This document shows positions 1-12,960 of a stretch of DNA of 64,000 nucleotides, piece by piece. The stretch's first letter is position 1, and every line of letters begins with the position of its first letter. The DNA is from Polydactylus sextarius (taxonomy: Eukaryota > Chordata > Actinopteri > Polynemidae): the NCBI GenBank assembly GCA_016801845.1, contig CM028931.1, positions 19,009,302-19,073,301 on the forward strand, written 5' to 3'. The translations under genes and the position numbers were made by a program. Below the pieces are notes generated by a model, which saw only the letters and a list, made by a program, of their open reading frames with translations, did not search any database and was not told the DNA's origin.

Positions 1-239
1 GTCGTGTGTGTCTGATTTACTTTAATTTATTTTCCAAAATACTTTTGTTTACTTGGATGAAAATACAGTTTTTTAAAAATAACAGACGTTTCAGCTGCTG
101 GACGTCTGTCGACTCCACGAGACCAGAGTCGTGGGAAAGAGGAAGAAGATGAAAAACACACAGACACAAACTGAATTTGTTTTGTTTTTTTGTTTTGTTT
201 TGAACTGTTTCGCTTTTTGACCAAAACAGTTAAATTAGA

Positions 240-1285
240 GGCTAAAAAACCCTAAACAAGAAGCTAAAAGATGCTAAAATGTCCTCGACTGGTTCTGGTC
301 AGAAAATCCTCTGATAGTCTGAAAGAAACTGTTTCACACAAAGTTAAAACCTTCAGCCTGTTGGTAGCTGTTAGTTGTTAGCAGCTAGCATGCTAACTAT
401 AGTTTAAACAGAGCCACAAAACCAAAACAAGAAGCTAAAAGATGCTAAATTGTCTGGTTCTCATTCTGGTCTCAGAAAAATCCTCTAATGCTACAAAAAC
501 CCAAAAATAGTTTAAAACCAGGATAAAACCTTCAGTCTGTTGTTAACTGTTAGTTGTTAGCAGATAGCATGCTAACATGCTAACTAGCTAAAACCAAAAC
601 AAGATGCTAAAAGATGCTAAAGTGTCTCCGTCTGGTTCTGGTCTCAAAAATCCTTTAATACTCTGAAAGAAACTGTTTTACACCAAGTAAAACCTTTAGT
701 CTGTTGATAGCTGTTACTTGTTAGCAACTAGCATGCTAACTAGCTTAAACAAAAAAGATAAAACTAAAACAAGAATCTAAAAGTTGCTGAAAAGATTTTG
801 TCTGGTTCTGGTCTCAGAAAATCCTGTAATACTCCAAAACCCCCAAAATATTTCCACACCAAGATAAAACATTCAGTCTGTCGTAGGTATCTAGAAGCTA
901 ACATGCTAAAACTAGCTAAAACAGAGGCCATGAAACCAAAACAAGACGCTAAAAGATACTAAAATGTCATTGTCTGGTTGTGTTCTAAGAAAAACCTCTA
1001 AGGCTGCAAAAATCATGAAATTCTTTCAGACCCGGATAAAAACCTTCAGCCTGTTATTAGCATTTAGCAGTTAGCATGCTAACTTTAGCAAAACAGGGGC
1101 CATTAAACCAAAACAAGATGCTAAAAGATGCTAAAAGGGCTTGTTCTGGTTCTGCTCAGAAAATCCTCTAATTTTCCAAATGAAACAGTTTCACACCAGG
1201 ATAAAATGTTTAGATCTGTTGTTAGCTGTTAGCAGCTAGCATGCTAACTTTAGCTAAAGCAGGAGCTAGCTGAGGCTAACCCTTT
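240..1285. repeat. Tandem repeat, period about 171 bp, six copies
   Basis: In the CBFB intron before the first visible exon. The word AAACAAG, followed by variants of AAGCTAAAAGATGCTAAA, recurs at 254, 425, 597, 767, 938 and 1111, spacings 170-173 bp. Each unit also carries a CTGGTTCTGGTC-like stretch, a CTTCAGTCTGTTG-like stretch and TTAGCAGCTAGCATGCTAAC. Copies are diverged by point changes and small indels. Confidence 0.9.
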
Positions 1286-1668
1286 AAAATAATAATAATA
1301 CAGTTGTAAAAGTTTAGACAATATGGGAAATACAACTTCCTGTTAGGACTTTCAGAATAAAATCCACTTGATCAATTGTTGATGAAAGTGTCAATTACAG
1401 GAACTTTACGATGTTGATAGAAACAAAATAAACATGAGAATTTAGACGTTTTCTGTTTTAATCAACAACAGGAAAAGATGTTTTCTCTTAACAAAATAAA
1501 AGCCTGTTAGCTCGTGAACTGAACCAGGACGAACAGAACAGGAGCAGAGTTTTATCACCGCTGCTGCTTCAGACCAAACACAAACAGAAACACATCAAGG
1601 TCACAGACGAGTCTGGACGCTCTGACTAGAACAACACCAGCTGATTTACTTTCCTTCTGGTTCTTCAG

Positions 1669-4600
1669 GTGTTTCTAAAGGCTCCGATGATCCTGAACGG
1701 AGTGTGTGTGATCTGGAGAGGATGGATCGACCTACAGAGGCTCGACGGGATGGGATTCCTGGAGTACGACGACGAGAGGGCGCAGGTGACGTCTGATGTT
1801 TCATGTCTAACTGAGCTAAGATACATCGGATCCCAAGATGACGTAGATTCAAAAAAGTGTAAAAGACGTTAAAACATGAAGGACGTAAAGAAACGTAACG
1901 AACATAGAGGATTTAAATATGTTGATGATGTAAATACGCTACGTTCTTAAAGGTCGTTGTTGTAAATGTTTTAGGGATAAAAATACGTAAAAAACACAAA
2001 GACGTACAGAACGTAAATACGTAAAAGAATGTTAAAAAATGGAAGAAAGTAAAGAACGGAAAGTTAAAGACGTAAAAACCTCAAAAACATAAATATGTAA
2101 GAACGTAAAGATGTAAACAATGTAAAGACGTAAGAATGTAAACGTAAAGAACATGAATGTGTAAAGACCGTAAAGACAAATACGTAAAAAAAATGTAGAC
2201 GTAAAAACTTAAAAAAAACTTAAATAAGTAAAGAACGTAAACGTAAAGAACGTAAACATGTAAAGAAGTAAAGAACGTAAAGACATAAGAACGTAAACGT
2301 AAAGAACACAAATGTGTAAAGAACGTAACAACGTAAAAAACGTTAAAAAAACTTGAAAATCTTACATATGTAAATAACGTAAAAACGTAAAGAAGCAAAC
2401 AACATAAAGACATAAGAACTTAAATGTAAAGAACGTAAATGTGTAAACAAACAATAAACATCATAACTCAGACGTTATATAAGTAAAAAAAGACAAAAAC
2501 GTAACATACTCAAAAATTAAATATGAAATACTAGATTTAAACCGTATCTGCAAATCAAATACTCAGACGTTTGTTACAGACTCAAGGCGTTAAATCGTAA
2601 CGCATTTCAGACGCGTAAATCGTAACGCATACTCAGACGTTAAATCGTAACATACTCAGACGTTAAATCGTAAACAGACGTTAAACCGTAACATACTCAG
2701 ACGTTAAATCGTAACATACTCAGACGTTAAATCGTAACATACTCAGACGTTAAATCGTAACGTACTCAGACGTTAAATCGTAACGTACTCAGACGTTAAA
2801 TCGTAACATACTCAAACGTTAAATCGTAACATACTCAGACGTTAAATCGTAACATACTCAGACGTTAAATCGTAACATACTCAGACGTTAAATCGTAACA
2901 TACTCAAACGTTAAATCGTAACATACTCAAACGTTAAATCGTAACATACTCAGGCGTTAAATCGTAACATACTCAGGCGTTAAATCGTAGCGTACTCAGG
3001 CGTTAAATCGTAACATACTCAACATACTCAGACGTTAAATCGTAACATACTCAGACGTTAAATCGTAACATACTCAGACGTTAAATCGTAACATACTCAA
3101 ACGTTAAATCGTAACATACTCAGACGTTAAATCGTAACATACTCAGACGTTAAATCGTAACGTACTCAGACGTTAAATTGTAACATACTCAGACGTTAAA
3201 CCGTAACGTACTCAGACGTTAAATCGTAACATACTCAAAGGTTAAATTGTAACGTACTCAGACGTTAAATCGTAACATACTCAAACGTTAAACCGTAACA
3301 TACTCAGACGTTAAATCGTAACATACTCAAACGTTAAATCGTAACATACTCAGACGTTAAACCGTAACGTACTCAGGCGTTAAATCGTAACATACTCAAA
3401 GGTCGTTAAATTGTAACGCATTTCAGGCGTTAAACCGTAACATACTCAAACGTTAAACCGTAACATACTCAGACGTTAAACCGTAACGTACTCAGACGTT
3501 AAATCGTAACATACTCAAAGGTTAAATTGTAACGTACTCAGACGTTAAATCGTAACATACTCAAACGTTAAACCGTAACGTAAACACGTTAACGTTAACG
3601 TTGAGTGCGATGCGTCGGACTGGTTTGTGGTTCCAGATCAGTTTTAGCTCAGAGACTGTAGAGACCGGTCCACCGGGCGGCGCCGCCCCCTGCTGGTCGC
3701 AGCGTCACTGTAACGTGTGTTTGTTTTCACGACTCAGCACGAGGACGCTCTGGCTCAGGCAGCGTTCGAAGAAGCTCGACGTCGAACCAGAGACTTCGAG
3801 GACAGAGACCGGTCACACAGAGAAGATCTAGAGGTGAGAAGCTACTTCCTGTTCTTACCTGCGTCACCGAGCCAGCGACCGCGACGGCGCCGGCGGCGTC
3901 AGACCGCGGCGGCGGCGGCGGCGTGGGGCCGCTGGCTTCGTGAGGACGTTTAACTCATAGTTTCAGATTCAGCTTCTACTTTTCTGTCACTGATGATTTG
4001 ATTTATTTTATGTTGTTTTGAATGAAACGTCAGGTTTTCTCCTGCTTAGCGCTCCGGGTGTGTGATGTGTGTTTGTGTGTTTGATTATTTTCTTATTGAC
4101 GTAGATTTGTTTGTAGGTTTAGTGCATGATCAGTTGATAATAATAATAATAATAAATCTGATCTGATTTGATTTAATATTTCATCTTATTGAGTTGTGTC
4201 CCTAAAGCCTCCGCGGGGAAAGTAGTTTTCATTTATCGCCTCAAATTTTTAACTAAAACAAAAACAAACAAAAAAAAAGAAAAGAAAAATGAATAATCGT
4301 CGTTTTAATCACTTTGGAGATAAACTCACTTTCCCAGCCAGGCTTTGGGGAGATCGGTGGCATCCTTCCTCAGTTGACGCCCTACGAATGAACCCCAAAT
4401 TGTTTATTTTTTTAGGACCCTGTGGTTTCTAAAATCTGGGACTGATGACACAGACAGAACAGCCAGCAGAACAGAACAGGGTCTGTGTCCTTCATTTCTC
4501 ACCATCTATCACACTGTCATGCACTAAACCACCCTGTGTGTGTGTGTGCATGTATGTGTGATTGTTTGTTTGTTTGCCTGCATGCTGTGAGAGTGTGTGT

Positions 4601-6174
4601 GTGTGTGTGCGTGTGTGTGTGTGTGTTCATCAACGTGCATGCATTTCTAATGGATTTAATGTTTCGTTTTGAAGACATGACCGTCGCTTTGCAGCAAATG
4701 GAGATGAAATGAAAAACAGGAAAAGAAAAAAAAAAAAAAAAGGTCGTCTTTCATCCGACTGACCTCTTGTTTCTTCCCCGCGGCTCCGAGGGAGAGAGGA
4801 AACCTTCTGTGCTTCGCTGAATCAATATAAGTCACATGTTGTTGTCACATGAGTTGAGACGAATTCGATTTGGCAGAAAAAAGAAGGAAACTGTGTCAAC
4901 TAGAGGGCGCTAGATTAGCTAGGTTAGCTTGACGTAAACCGTAAAAATAGCAACGCATGATTAGCGTATGCTCCTGGTGAAACCTTCGGTCTGTTGTTAG
5001 CAGCTAGCGTGCTAACCTTAGCTGAAACAGGAGCTAACGTCGCCTCCTGCAGGTGGAGACATGGAGGTGCTAGCCGAGGGTAGCTTGTTAGCATCCGCTA
5101 ACTAATGCTCCTACAATCCTAAAATAGTTTTACAGCAGGATGAAACTTTCAGTCTGTTGTTAGCAGCTAGCATGCTAGCAAGGGGAACCAAAACAAGATG
5201 CTAAAATGACTCGTTCAGACCTGATCCTGGACTTAGAAAATCCTCTAATGCTTCTAAAATCATTAAACAGTTCCACACAAGGCCAAGGGTTTCAATCTGT
5301 TGTTAGCATCTAGCATGTTAGCTGCTAAAACTAACTAACTAGCTAACTGCTAAAACAGGAGCTAAAAGATGCCCCGTTCAGATCTGATCCTGGACTAAGA
5401 AAATCCTGTAATACATTTAAAATAGTTTCACATCAGAAGAAAACCTTCAGCCTGTTGTTAGCAGCTAGCGTGCTAGCATGCTAGCTTTAGCTAAAACAGA
5501 AGCTAACAGATGCTAAAATAAGTTCATCTGGTTCAGGTCTCAGAAAATGACTCTAATGGTTTCACACCAAGCTAAAAAATTGAGTCTGTTGTTAACAGTT
5601 AGCATGCTAGCATGCTAATGTTAGCTAGAACAGGAGCTAACGTCGCCTCCTGCAGGCCGAGACGTGGAGTCATTACCTGAGGGCAGCTTGTTAGCATCCT
5701 CTGACCTTTCAAATTAAAATAGATGCTAAAAGATTGAAAAAGTAACTAGTTTTGATCCTGCTAAACTAGCAGCTAGCATGCTAACTAGAGCTAAAACAGG
5801 AGCTAACGTTGCTGCCTTTAGGCCGAGATGTGCGTTTGTTTTCCTGCTCCACTTTTCTGCAGAGTGAACCAAAGTTACAGTTAAAATGATTAAATCACAG
5901 CTATAGAATAAAGTTTAGATCAAGAGACGCTAACGTTCATTTTTAAAGTTAAAACAAGAAGAAAGCAGCTCTTGTTTCGTAGTTTTCTGATCAGACGCTT
6001 TAACGTTGGAGAAGAGACCGAGTCAGAAAACGTCTGTGAGAATAATAACGACACAAACATCAGATGTGAATCAGAGCGGTGTCTGTGGGTGTAACTGAGT
6101 GACGAGCTGAATAACTGCACAGATTCAGCCTCAGCATTTCTGTGGTCGGACTCCACCTCTTCCTCCATCCATCT

Positions 6175-6218
<44 letters not shown>

Positions 6219-7291
6219 CTGTTTCTCAGTCAACTGAAGCAGAAAAAGTTCGAGTAGAAAGTTAAATCGAATCATCTCAGCTGAATAATCTCAAAACATT
6301 AAAACTTTAAAAAAAAAACTATTTCCTTTCTCAGATTTAAGTGGCGAGTAGCCTCGTCCTGGACCGTCTTATTTCAAAGATGGCCGACAAATCGAGGTCC
6401 TTCTAGTCCAACGTTTCCCAGGATTCATTGCAGCGCAGGTGACGTTTGTGATCGTAACGTACGCAAACGTTCAGGAGCTGTTGTTGTAGCATGTAGCGTA
6501 AATACGCTAATGACGTAGATACGTAAATACGTAAAGAACACGAAAAACGCAAATATGTTAGGCACATTAATACGTAAAGAACACGAAAAAGAACGTAATC
6601 TAATACGTAAAAAACACAAAAAACAAATATGTTCGTAACATAAACACGTAAAGAGCGCAAAAAAGAATGCGAAAAACACTAATATGCTAGGAACATAAAT
6701 ACGTAAATATGTTAGGTATGTAGATGCATAAATACATAGAGATCATAATACGTAATTATGCTAGCTATGTAAATATGAGAAATGTAACAAAATAAAAGAC
6801 ATAAATGCTAGATTCTTACGCAAACACACCGACAGCAAAATAACGCAAAGTAGCGTGAGAAGCTAAATGACTTGAATACGAATGTTAAAGCTGCCACCAG
6901 GGGGCAGCGCAGAGAGAAGTAACGTGATAATGATCGTTTACATGATTCAAATAAAACTTGAGTCACGCAAAGTGTAAAATACGACATGCTAGCTAACCTT
7001 GACGGCGGCCATTTTGAAAGAGGCCAGGGATGTAAACAACATAGATAAGAAATGAAAAGTGACACAAACAGTCAAAATATTCATTGAGTTCGGACCACGC
7101 CCCCAACGTTAGCTGACGTTTTAAAGGGGGCGGGGCCTATGATTCATGATATGTACGATAAACCAGCCACCAGGGGGCGACACAAGATGTTTCCACCAAA
7201 TAACATAAACATTTTTCATCTGAAAAAGCAGCGACAGTCCAGTTGTTCAAGGTCAGGAGGCAACTGTCAGAGAGATGGATGAAAAAGCAAT

Positions 7292-7353
<62 letters not shown>

Positions 7354-8837
7354 CGAGTGCAGGACAGCAGCTGATTCAGTGGTGAATGATGAGTTGGCTC
7401 TGAAAGCATTAATATATCATTAGTATTGATCGCCATCAGACCCCCCGCCTTGTCTCACACACACATTCAGATACTGTACAGATGTGTGTGTGTGTGTGTG
7501 TGTGTGTAGTAAATTGCAGACACAGCAGATCTACACACACACACACACACTCTCCTCCAGTATTGAGTTGTGGTCAACATCCCAGCGAGCTTCCATCTGC
7601 TCCTGGATCGATACAGAAAAGCTCTCGGTCTTCGTTATCAGCGACGACCGCTCCCTTCTTCTTCTGATTCCTCCAAACTTCTGTCTTTATTCACATTTTA
7701 TTTCATAAATCTGTAGAATTAACTTTTAATAAAACACTAAAACTGCAAACTGTCGCGAAAACGAGTCAATTTATGTAGGAAATGTTAAAATATTGCAATA
7801 AAACCACAGTAAAATGAAGGTTTCTTGTTTTCTTAAAGAGATATACAACCAGGAAGTAAGAGAAGCTGAGAGGAATGTGATTGGCTGTTGGTGCTCAGGG
7901 GGCGGGGCTTAGCGATAGTAAAATAACGTAGAAGTAAGTAAAGAGAAGTAAAGAGAAGTATACATATACATGTGTCAAATAAATGTTGAGCTATTCAACA
8001 TATAAAATACGATAATTTCTGCTAGCTAGCCGTGATGGCGGCCATTTTGAAGATCACATGACTTTGTTGACGTTTAATTTATTGAAACAATTGATATATT
8101 TTTTCTGCGCTGTGTAAAATTTATCGTAATTTATCGTGTTTTTTAAATCTTTGTTGCACTTTTGCTCTTTTGTTGTTGTTGCTGGATGAAATTAATACGC
8201 AAAGATCGTAATTATGCTAGCTGCTAACATTCGGATCCTTCAGGTGACGTTAGCAATTGTTAAAGCTAAAGCTAACATGACCGAAGTTGTAGAAGATGTT
8301 TTACTTATTGTAACATTTTACAACAAAATGTTACATGTCCTAATGTCGTAGTTGCTAGGCAACACGAGTAGTGTGTATCGTAAAACTGTAAAGGACGTAA
8401 AATGCTGGCTGCTAACGGTTGGATCCTTCAGGTGATGTTAGTGATCATTGAAGCTAAAGCTAACATGATCGTATTTGTATATAACACGTACAATCTGTTA
8501 ACGTTGTTGTTGCTATGGCGACAGGAGTAGCATTTATCGTAATCACGCTAGTGAAACACAACGTCTTGTTTGATTTGACCTTCGTAGGTCGCGACCTTTG
8601 TAGGACGTTTATATCTTAAATACGCGCGGGATGTAAACGATGTGAACAGGAAGCGATGCGTTTTCATTCGACCTCCCTAGAGCGCGTCCTCAGAAGGACG
8701 CGGCCCTCGTCTCGTGGGCGCCGCCATCTTGTTTTGTATCGTAACTGAGCCTCTGAGGCTCATTAATATCTGAACGGCAGACAGACGCCACCTGGAGTCA
8801 GTCTGGCTGCGACGAGTCAAAACGGTCGGATGACGCG

Positions 8838-8872
<35 letters not shown>

Positions 8873-9042
8873 GCTATTATGGTTGAGTCAGTGACATGAC
8901 ACACACGCTACGTGCCAGCGCAGCTAAGCTAAGCTAAGCTAAGCTAAGCTAACCTTTACTATCTCTGTCTGCTCCCTGCTTCACCTCTTCACATCCACGC
9001 ACATATCACTTCAGTGTAAACACTCAACCACAGGTATTTGTT

Positions 9043-9109
<67 letters not shown>

Positions 9110-9175
9110 TCAGGGAATATATTTAACAGTCCTGTCATGCTGATGGCTGTGTGTGTTGACTGTGTGTTGATCAGA

Positions 9176-9218
<43 letters not shown>

Positions 9219-9473
9219 TGCAGCGTCGACCTCGACCAAAATATCATCACTTTAAATGTATCAACAGTCTGTGTTGATCTGTGGCTCCATCTAGTGGCGA
9301 CTCGAGGAAACGCAGCGTGAATACGTACGATCATATTTATTAAGTCAATTAATTTTAGTATTTTCAATTAAATTGATAAAGAAATAATAATAATAATAAT
9401 AATAATAATACAGACTTTAAGAATATTAATAAAAATGAAATAAATTGAATTAACAATAAATAAGAAAAAATCC

Positions 9474-9506
<33 letters not shown>

Positions 9507-10205
9507 TAAATTAAATGAAAAATATATAATAATAATAAAATATGTAATAATCATAACTAATAATAGAACATTTTACAGACGTAAACATAATTAAACTGAA
9601 TTAAAAAACACATGTAAAATTTAACAGACGTAAACAAATTAAAAGTAATTTAAAACATTAATATTTAATTAATATATTTTTATATATAAATTAATATATT
9701 TTTATATATAAAATTAAGATACAATGTTTAATATAACACATATGTTATATATAACACAAAATATTATAGAATAAATTTAATTAGTAATTAATTAATTTCC
9801 AACCAAGAATAAAATATTAAATCTTTAATAATAATTTAAATAAATAAAAATGAATAAGAAATTATAGCAGTAAAATAAAATAAAAAACATTATAAATGAA
9901 CTAATAATGATTAAAAATAAAATAAATATATAATAAATATATAAATATATAATATAATGACACAATAATTTGATTATTTTAAAATATAATAAAATAATTG
10001 GAGGTGAAGTAGATAAAATAATAAACTGACGTCAGATCATCAGGTTGATGTGTGACAAGTGTTAAAATGATGCTTCACGTGTCTTGTACTTAATTTATTT
10101 GTTGTTTTCTTCTTCTCTTCCATCGTCTCTCCCCAGTCCAGACGACAGCAGGACCCCAGCCCTGGCTCAAACACGGCCAACGCTGACGTGGACAGGATGC
10201 GCTGA
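1669..10205 (+). CDS. cbfb: Core-binding factor subunit beta, 3' part (three last coding exons)
   Basis: CBF-beta is the non-DNA-binding partner of RUNX transcription factors; it raises their DNA affinity and stability in the nucleus. Exons in the window are 1669-1785 (39 codons, starts VFLKAPMILNGVCVIW), 3738-3833 (32 codons, HEDALAQAAFEEARRR then a charged helix DFEDRDRSHRE) and 10137-10205 (SRRQQDPSPGSNTANADVDR then MR and stop). All junctions are phase 0 and GT-AG. The order and tail match the human isoform ending in a RRQQDPSPGSN-type exon. The first ~95 residues lie upstream of the window, so the gene is 5'-truncated here. The two long introns hold tandem repeats and microsatellites. 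The alternative donor that gives the second human C-terminus is not visible after 3833; reading through would add about 40 Arg/Ala-rich residues. Confidence 0.96.
1880..2480. repeat. A-rich degenerate CGTAAA/GAACGTAAA repeat
   Basis: Intronic stretch made of variants of AAAGAACGTAAA and ACGTAAATA. No coding potential; the minus-strand ORF over it (about 110 aa of Leu/Phe/Tyr/Val) is only a translation of the repeat. A similar patch lies at 6485-6760. Confidence 0.8.
2585..3590. repeat. 23-bp minisatellite, about 40 copies
   Basis: Unit reads ACTCAGACGTTAAATCGTAA plus CAT, repeated head to tail for about 1 kb in the CBFB intron just before exon 3738-3833. Variants change CAGACG to CAAACG or CAGGCG and CAT to CGT. 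The array stops about 150 bp before the exon. Confidence 0.93.
4930..5830. repeat. Diverged copies of the 171-bp CBFB intron repeat
   Basis: The same words as in 240-1285 return on the other side of the exon: AAAATCCTCTAATG, a CTGTTGTTAGCAGCTAGC-like stretch and CATGCTAAC. A further module with CGTCGCCTCCTGCAGG and GCTTGTTAGCATCC is present twice, at about 5038 and 5640. Confidence 0.7.
7294..7351. repeat. (CA)n microsatellite
   Basis: About 29 perfect CA units in the CBFB intron. Shorter GT and CA runs follow at 7483-7508 and 7533-7550. Confidence 0.95.
8921..8952. repeat. GCTAA pentanucleotide run
   Basis: Six head-to-tail AGCTA/GCTAA units in the CBFB intron. Confidence 0.9.
9046..9108. 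repeat. (CA)n microsatellite, with (GT)n nearby
   Basis: About 31 CA units; a (GT)n run of about 19 units lies 70 bp further at 9179-9217, so the two can pair as an inverted repeat. Confidence 0.95.
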
Positions 10206-10655
10206 GCTGACGGCGGCGGCGTCGTTTCACTTTCAACGCCGTCAAAAGAAGAAGAAACAGAAACGTTTGACGGAGCTGGAAGCGACGATGAAAAGGTTTA
10301 ATCGACAAAACTGATCTGGATGAAACATTTTACTACAGAAGAAGGAAACACGAGCAGCGTCGTGTTTTATTATATAAACGTCCCAGCAGGTTGTTGTTTT
10401 TATGTCCAGGGATCACAAACAACAACAACAACAAACTTTATTTTATTTAAACTAAAATAAATAAAATAAAGTGTGAAAAAAAAATCAAACCTGCTGTTTT
10501 CTGAGACCAAAGTTCACTTTGCTGGAAAATAAATAAAAATAATAAAAAAACAAATAAAAATGAGAGGATTAAAAAGACGAGAGAGAAAGTTCACACAAGT
10601 GTTTTTTTTTTTTTTTTTTTGCTGTAAAATAATTTTACAACCAATAGATTAAGGC

Positions 10656-10688
<33 letters not shown>

Positions 10689-12780
10689 AATTAAATAAAA
10701 AACTTTTTTTTTTCTTTACGTGCATGAAACCAAACGTCAACAACAACAATGTTGTTTATTTATGAGCTGGGAAAAATAAATAAATTAAACTAAAAAAAAA
10801 AAAAAGCTTTTTTTGAGCTTAAATTAAATTAATTAAAAATTAAATAATTAAACTAAAAAATGTTATTTTTTCTCAGCTCATAAAATAATAATAATAAATA
10901 AAAAAAAAACGTTTATGAGCTTAGAAAAAAAACATTTAAACATAAATAAATAAACTAAAAAAATGTGTCTTTTTTCTCAGCTCATAAAAAATAAAAACCA
11001 ACACTCGGAGATGAATAATAAAATAAACAAACAACATATTCCTGATGTTGGATATTCCTGTCCTGTTACAGCACTATAGTGTAATGAAACGTGTTTGTTT
11101 TCTTATCGTTCTGTTTGTGTGAAAGTCATGATGTTTACTTTTTATATTACTTCTCTCTCTGTACATGTATTCATCTTTTTTTTTTTTTTGCTTCATAGAA
11201 TCGTTTCATGTTTAGTTGAACTTGTCTCCAAACATGTGGGAGTTTTTATTATTATTATTATTGTTTTTTTTTTTTTTTTTAATTTTTTTTTCTTCCTCGA
11301 AAGATTGGATTAAGTAAAGCCCTGTTTTTATTTTATTTTATTTTATTTTTGATTTTTCTCTTCTACTGTTACTGAACTCAAAACGGTTTTTGTTACAATA
11401 ATTAATAATCAAAAAAAAAAAAAAAATCTTTTCTTTCTCTTCAGTTTGATTTTTATTAAGAAGTTTGAGCTTTTTACATGAACTAAAACAAACAATAAAA
11501 TGAACATTTAACGGTCGTTGTCACCGGAGGTTAAATAACAAGAGACGTTGTTGTTTTTTTTTTTATTAAATAGAATAAAATAAAATAAAATAAAGCGCGA
11601 CGGTTTCAGCAGGTTTCAGATCAGACAGGAACAGAAAGTGTCGAGTTTTAACGTGAGTCGAAGGTTCGAGGAGGTCGTGACCCCTGTGACATCATCAATG
11701 TGACATCATCGATCAATCAGCTGATTTATTCATGTAAACATCTTAGTCGATCCATCCCTCAATTTTCTTAATGCAGGCATTAAGGCGACAAACACAAACA
11801 CATTTTCTTCTATTTTTTTTTACTTAAACTGTTTCTCTTCTTCTTTGTTTAAGTTATTTATTCTTTGGTTCCTCGTTCTCCGTGTTCTTGTCTTCTTCTT
11901 CTTCTTCTTCTTGTTTTAGGGTTGAGCTTCGTCCTCACTGAGGAAAAATATGAAATATGAGATATTCAATTCGAAAAATGTTAGATGTTTTTTTTTTTCA
12001 TAATAAACATGTATGAATTCACACACGTGTGTTTGAGTCAAATTCATTTAAAGATACAAACAGGAATCATTAAAGACTCTTGTTATTAGATTAATTATTG
12101 TTTATTTTGTTATATTTATTAAGTAAACAACAGTTTATTATTTTATAAAATATTTTAAATCAAATTTAAATTTTAAATTACTGTTATTATAGTATATAAT
12201 ATATATAATGTAAATAATTATTATTATTAAATAAAAATTAAATAAAATCGTCTTGAAACAATAAATATATAATTATGTATTATCATGTTGTATAATATTA
12301 TTCTTTAATATATATATACATATAAGATTAAATTAGATGTAAAATATTATTAACATTATTATATTATATATTAAATATAGAGATTTATTGTTTAATCAAG
12401 AAATATTACTTTGTGAACTTATTTATTTTTTATTCATTATTTCATTTTTTCCAATTTATTTATTTTCAAATTATAATTTTTAAAATATATATATATATTG
12501 ATAGCATTAGATATTATTTTTTCAGTATATTTTAGTAAACTTTAAAAAATATTTTATAGTCTAAGTTGATATTTAAAAATAGAAATGTTTATTGTAAAAT
12601 GTTTAACATTTAAGAAATTTAAAATTACTAATAAAACCACATTAAAAATAAATAATAATATAAATAAATTTCTTAAAAATTCTATTATTTAATCTTTTTA
12701 AAAAAATTATTTTTAGGGTCAATTAAAAACACAATAGAAATAATTTTATAGTAAATTATGGTATTTTTTTATTGTGCCGC
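10206..12780. other. CBFB 3' UTR and AT-rich spacer
   Basis: Begins right after the CBFB stop. It contains homopolymer A and T runs (for example 10603-10620 and 10658-10687), many AATAAA hexamers and no credible ORF. The true CBFB cleavage site cannot be chosen among the hexamers by eye. From about 12045 the DNA is almost only A and T. Confidence 0.6.
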
Positions 12781-12960
12781 CGCTCATTGGTCGACTAGGT
12801 CAGCTGACCTGGACGTCATGACGTCACCGCCTACTCTTCGTCGTACACAGGAAGTGACTGATCAGCTGATGCTGCTGCTGCTGCTGCTCTTGTTGTTGTT
12901 GTTGCCTCAACTCTCTGTCGCCTGGACGTCGTTTCGCTCCGTATCCGCTCGTGACATCCA
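12780..12960 (+). promoter_or_regulatory. phaf1: Candidate PHAF1 promoter
   Basis: A GC-richer island after the AT-rich spacer. It has an inverted CCAAT box (ATTGG, 12786-12790), a palindrome AGGTCAGCTGACCT (12797-12810: two nuclear-receptor half sites 2 bp apart) and a CRE (TGACGTCA, 12819-12826). The first PHAF1 coding exon is 0.9 kb downstream, so a 5' UTR exon and intron would be needed. Function is inferred from motifs and position only. Confidence 0.45.

Larger units (their letters stand above)
3834..10136. other. CBFB last intron: contents
   Basis: A 6.3-kb intron with no coding exon recognised. It holds a GGC/CGG-rich patch (3880-3940), GT run (about 4590-4625), relatives of the 171-bp repeat (4930-5830), a CT run (6181-6214), a CGTAAA-rich patch (6485-6760), CA and GT runs (7294-7351, 7483-7508, 7533-7550, 8839-8871, 9046-9108, 9179-9217), a GCTAA pentamer run (8921-8952), a 190-bp duplication carrying RFX-like X-boxes (8216-8590), and AT-rich DNA with AAT runs (9367-10080). 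I saw no conserved RNA gene. Confidence 0.75.

Noticed and set aside
2081..2413. 110-aa minus-strand ORF of Leu/Phe/Val/Tyr
   Set aside because: Translation of the CGTAAA-type simple repeat in a CBFB intron.
3834..3953. Read-through C-terminus of CBFB after exon 3738-3833
   Set aside because: Human has an alternative C-terminus from a downstream donor, but no matching donor or sequence is present here; the Arg/Ala extension is probably intron.
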